A stretch of 14,312 bases of DNA, taken from assembly GCA_045599305.1 (NCBI GenBank), contig JAZRVU010000071.1, positions 1 through 14,312 of the forward strand, given 5' to 3'. Source of the stretch: SIG588 sp045599305. Its GTDB lineage: Bacteria > Bacillota > Clostridia > Oscillospirales > Acutalibacteraceae. Below, piece after piece: positions 11,564 through 14,312 of this stretch. Numbering within the stretch: the first letter of the stretch is position 1; every line of letters begins with the position of its first letter. The notes under the pieces were generated by a model that was given only the letters and a program-made list of their open reading frames with translations, made no database searches and was not told the DNA's origin. Both the position numbers and the translations under genes were made by a program.

Positions 11564-12519
11564 TTTGCCGCCTCCTTTTTGCGCTCGCCGAACACTCGCG
11601 GCACGGTGAGCCGGTCAAGGTAGGGGGTGATGATGTTCATCAGCACGATGGCGAAGGACACGCCCTCCGGCAGGGAGCCGTACTGGCGGATCAGCACCGT
11701 GATGAGGCCGCAGCCCAGCGCGAACAGGCAGTGCCCGCCGCGGGTGACGGGAGTGGTGGTGTAGTCGGTGGCCATGAAGATGGCACCCAGCAGCAGACCG
11801 CCCGAAAGGATCTGGTACAGCGCCAGCGTGGCGGAGCCTTCGATGAGCCACGAGAGCACGAACACCGTGCCCACGAACACCGCCGGGATGACGGGGGTGA
11901 TGACGCGGCGCACGAGCAGATAGACGAAGCCGAGCAGCAGCGCGACGGCGCAGGTCTCACCCAGCGAGCCGGGACGGTTGCCCAGCAGCATATCGGTGAT
12001 GGTGTAGATGCCGGTGCCCTCGCCATTGGCCATGCAGGCCAGCGGGGTGGCGGAAGAGAGCGCGTCCGCCGCGTTGGCGGCGTAGCGCGGCATATTCCAC
12101 GCGTTCATGTCGGAGGCGAAGCTGCCCAGCAGCACGATACGCCCCATCAGCGCGGGGTTGACGAAGTTGCAGCCGATGCCGCCGAACATCTGCTTGACCA
12201 CCACGATGGCGACGACACTGCCGAAGGCGGCCTCCCATAGCGGGATGCTCACCGGCAGGTTGAAGGCCAGCAGCAGGCCGGTGACGATGCAGGAGAGATC
12301 CCCCACCGAGGAGGGGCGCTTCATCACGAGGCAGGAGAGGTATTCCGCGGCGACACAGGAGGCCACGCAGATGACCTCCACGACCAGCGCCCGCCAGCCG
12401 AACATCCACACCGAGGCGATCAGTGCCGGGCAGAGGGCGATGATGACATCCCGCATGATGGAGCGGGTGGAATCCTTGCCGTGCAGATGCGGCGAGGAGG
12501 ACAAAACCAGTTGAGCCAT
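11560..12519 (-). CDS. rnfD: RnfD, FMN-carrying membrane subunit of the Rnf complex
   Basis: The 319-residue NqrB/RnfD-family protein has many membrane helices. The N-terminus has SSSPHLHGKDSTRSIMRDV, and FNLPVSIPLWEA and FGGIGCNFVNPALMGR are typical. The flavin motif is DALSSATPLA, with T158 as the expected covalent FMN site. ATG at 12519 is chosen. The AAAGGA binding site (12531-12536) is 11 bases from it but only 2 from the in-frame GTG at 12528. It starts 21 bases after rnfC. Confidence 0.95.
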   Translation of the reverse strand: MAQLVLSSSPHLHGKDSTRSIMRDVIIALCPALIASVWMFGWRALVVEVICVASCVAAEYLSCLVMKRPSSVGDLSCIVTGLLLAFNLPVSIPLWEAAFGSVVAIVVVKQMFGGIGCNFVNPALMGRIVLLGSFASDMNAWNMPRYAANAADALSSATPLACMANGEGTGIYTITDMLLGNRPGSLGETCAVALLLGFVYLLVRRVITPVIPAVFVGTVFVLSWLIEGSATLALYQILSGGLLLGAIFMATDYTTTPVTRGGHCLFALGCGLITVLIRQYGSLPEGVSFAIVLMNIITPYLDRLTVPRVFGERKKEAAK

Positions 12520-12540
12520 AACGATCACGTTCCTTTCTGC

Positions 12541-13857
12541 TTACTTTTTCGCCCGCACGGCGGCTTTGGCCTGACGGAAGGTCTGCACCAGCGGCCGGTA
12601 GGCCGGGCAGACGAAGGCGCAGCAGCCGCATTCGAGGCAGGAGAGGATGTGGCGGCGCTCCAGCTCCGCCGTGTCGCCCCGCTGATAGGCGTCCGCCATC
12701 ATGGTGGGCACCAGATGCATGGGGCAGGCGGCCGAGCAGCGCCCGCAGTGCAGGCAGGAGGTGGCGGGACGCGGCTGCAGTTCCTCGTCTGTCAGCGCCA
12801 GGAACGCGTTGTTCTGTTTTTGCACCGGGAAAGCGGTGTCTGCCAGCGCGTTGCCCATCATCGGCCCGCCCGAAAGCAGCCGCCGGGCATCGTCTGTCAT
12901 GCCGCCGCAGAAATCCAGCACCTCACCGATGGCGGTGCCCAGTGCCACCTGCACGTTCTGCGGCTGCGCCACGCCGCCGCCCGCCACCGTAATCCGCTTG
13001 GTCACCAGCGGCAGGCCGGTCTTCAGATAGCGCGCCAGAAAGCCCAGCGAGGTCACGTTCATCACGATACAGCCGGCGTCGGCGGGCAGACCGCCCTCCG
13101 GTACACGGCGGCCGGTGCAGGTGTCGATCAGCATTTTTTCCGCGCCCTGCGGGTAGCGGGCGGGCAGCGCCTTCACGCTGATGCCCGCGAGCTTCCGCTC
13201 GCCGATACGGCGGCGCAGCAGCGCAATGGCGTCGGGCTTGTTGCTCTCGATCCCGATGACGGTGGAGGAGAGCGACAGCCACTTCATCACGGCCGCGGCG
13301 CCGTCCAGGATGTCATCCGGTGCCTCCAGGCACTCGCGGTAGTCGGCGGTGATGTAGGGCTCACACTCGGCGGCGTTGACCACCAGCGTGTCCACCTCGT
13401 CCGGATTCTTCGGGAAAAGCTTGATGTGCGCGGGGAAGCCGGCGCCGCCCAGACCCACCAGTCCGGAGGCGCGCACCGCCGCCAGGAATGAGGCGCGGTC
13501 GGTCACCACGGGCGGGCACACGCTTTCGTGCAGACGGTTTTCGCCGTCGTTCTCGATCACGATCACGGTGCCCGTCTGTCCGCCGGCCAACCGGGCGGTG
13601 CCGACGGATTTCACCACGCCGGAGACGGGGGAGTGGATGGGGGCGGATACGGGGCGGTCACTGTCCGCCACGCATTGACCCACCGCCACCGTGTCGCCCG
13701 CCTTCACGGTGGGGACACAGGGTGCACCCACGTGCTGCGACATCGGCAGTGTCACCGTTTTGGGCGCGGGCATCACCACCGTGGCGGCGTCTGCCGTCGT
13801 TTTGCGGTGGGGGACCGGTGCGCCGCTTTGGCCAAAGAGAAGATCCAGTACATTCAT
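12541..13857 (-). CDS. rnfC: RnfC, NADH-binding subunit of the Rnf complex
   Basis: This 438-residue peripheral subunit passes electrons to NAD+. Residues about 30-110 include a biotinyl-lipoyl-like sandwich domain. GLGGAGFPAHIK (135-146) and NAAECEPYIT (161-170) are the NuoF-like nucleotide and FMN region. RYPQGAEKMLI (234-244) is also family-specific. Two 4Fe-4S motifs follow: C368/C371/C374/C378 and C407/C410/C413/C417. The binding site before ATG 13857 is weak (AAAGGAA, about 14 bases away), so coupling to the gene 4 bases upstream is likely. Confidence 0.96.
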   Translation of the reverse strand: MNVLDLLFGQSGAPVPHRKTTADAATVVMPAPKTVTLPMSQHVGAPCVPTVKAGDTVAVGQCVADSDRPVSAPIHSPVSGVVKSVGTARLAGGQTGTVIVIENDGENRLHESVCPPVVTDRASFLAAVRASGLVGLGGAGFPAHIKLFPKNPDEVDTLVVNAAECEPYITADYRECLEAPDDILDGAAAVMKWLSLSSTVIGIESNKPDAIALLRRRIGERKLAGISVKALPARYPQGAEKMLIDTCTGRRVPEGGLPADAGCIVMNVTSLGFLARYLKTGLPLVTKRITVAGGGVAQPQNVQVALGTAIGEVLDFCGGMTDDARRLLSGGPMMGNALADTAFPVQKQNNAFLALTDEELQPRPATSCLHCGRCSAACPMHLVPTMMADAYQRGDTAELERRHILSCLECGCCAFVCPAYRPLVQTFRQAKAAVRAKK

Positions 13858-13861
13858 TGGC

Positions 13862-14312
13862 TTACTTCATTCCTTTCATGATCGACTTGAGCGGGGGCAG
13901 CAGCACCCGCGCCGTGATCCCGGTGATGCCGCCGGCGGGCAGAGCCGTCAGCAGCAGCCAGGGAGTATACCATATCAGTGCCGGGGAGAGGAGCAGCATG
14001 GCCGCGGCCAATTGCCCCATGTTGTGGGCCGCGGCACCCAAGATCCCCGCCCCGAGCGGGGAGACGCGGCCGGTGTGCTTGGCCGCCGCCATCGCGAGGG
14101 TGCTCAGCAGCCCCCCCGCCAGGCTCATGGCACCGGCCGTGCCGCCGCGGAAAAAGGCAAAGCCGGCTTTCACCGCGGTGACGGCGAGCGCCTCGGGCAG
14201 CCCGCACAGCCACAGCGCCGTCATGGTGGCCAGATTGGAGAGCCCCCATTTCGCGCCGGGCACCGGCTGCGGCGGGAGCCACCCCTCCAAAAATTGCAGC
14301 GCCACCGCGAGG
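13862..14312 (-). CDS. Gx transporter family membrane protein (heptaprenyl diphosphate synthase component I-like), N-terminus outside window
   Basis: The frame is open to the window edge, so the start lies beyond 14312; about 150 codons are visible. The sequence is hydrophobic with several membrane helices. It includes VPGAKWGLSNLATMTALWL, a near match to the PGxKxGLAN motif of the Gx transporter/Hpre_diP_synt_I family, and GTAGAMSLAGGLLS and GAAAHNMGQLAAA. In Clostridia this gene commonly sits just before rnfC, often with a NusG domain II gene. Its substrate is unsettled; proposals include cofactor precursors or isoprenoid-linked roles. The TAA is 4 bases before rnfC. Confidence 0.85.
   Translation of the reverse strand, partial: LAVALQFLEGWLPPQPVPGAKWGLSNLATMTALWLCGLPEALAVTAVKAGFAFFRGGTAGAMSLAGGLLSTLAMAAAKHTGRVSPLGAGILGAAAHNMGQLAAAMLLLSPALIWYTPWLLLTALPAGGITGITARVLLPPLKSIMKGMK

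Noticed and set aside
12481..13491. Open frame of about 336 codons antisense to rnfC
   Set aside because: It is His/Arg/Gly-rich with no motifs; rnfC is certain on the other strand.

Overview
The window looks like a chromosomal segment from a GC-rich anaerobic Clostridia, probably an Oscillospiraceae/Ruminococcaceae-type gut Firmicute. This is inferred from strong AGGAGG-type ribosome binding sites, sigma-A promoters with 17-base spacers, tRNA genes with encoded CCA, a DUF1836 regulator, a YuaF/flotillin pair, and an Rnf complex in the clostridial order C-D-G-E-A-B. No phage, insertion sequence, CRISPR array or rRNA is visible.

Left part (1-3301). A secreted esterase-like gene runs off the left edge on the minus strand. 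It is divergent from a plus-strand operon of three genes: a DUF1836 HTH regulator, a three-helix NfeD/YuaF-like membrane protein with a striking His/Asp hexapeptide repeat, and a flotillin. The regulator and the membrane protein overlap by 4 bases, and the flotillin follows after 45 bases. The operon starts at a near-consensus promoter with an extended -10, an A/T-rich UP-like tract and overlapping inverted repeats. It ends at a strong intrinsic terminator. I consider this the most interesting unit: a possible metal- or membrane-stress-responsive microdomain module with its own regulator.

Middle part (3313-8595). A minus-strand low-specificity threonine aldolase (GTG start) diverges from a plus-strand cytoplasmic GH2-type glycoside hydrolase with its own promoter. 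A compact DUF362 protein lacking the usual ferredoxin insert follows. Two stacked terminators close this part; the second is bidirectional.

Right part (8599-14312, all minus strand). A cluster of tRNA-Met, tRNA-Glu and tRNA-Val is driven by a perfect TTGACA/TATAAT promoter and lies just downstream of the rnf operon. That operon contains a Gx-transporter-family gene (cut by the window edge) and rnfC, rnfD, rnfG, rnfE, rnfA and rnfB, tightly packed and mostly translationally coupled. Rnf couples ferredoxin:NAD+ electron transfer to Na+ or H+ translocation and would be central to energy conservation in this organism. The flavin transferase ApbE needed for RnfD and RnfG is not in the window.

Many long reading frames antisense to these genes (up to about 770 codons) are artefacts of the high GC content and are not annotated.
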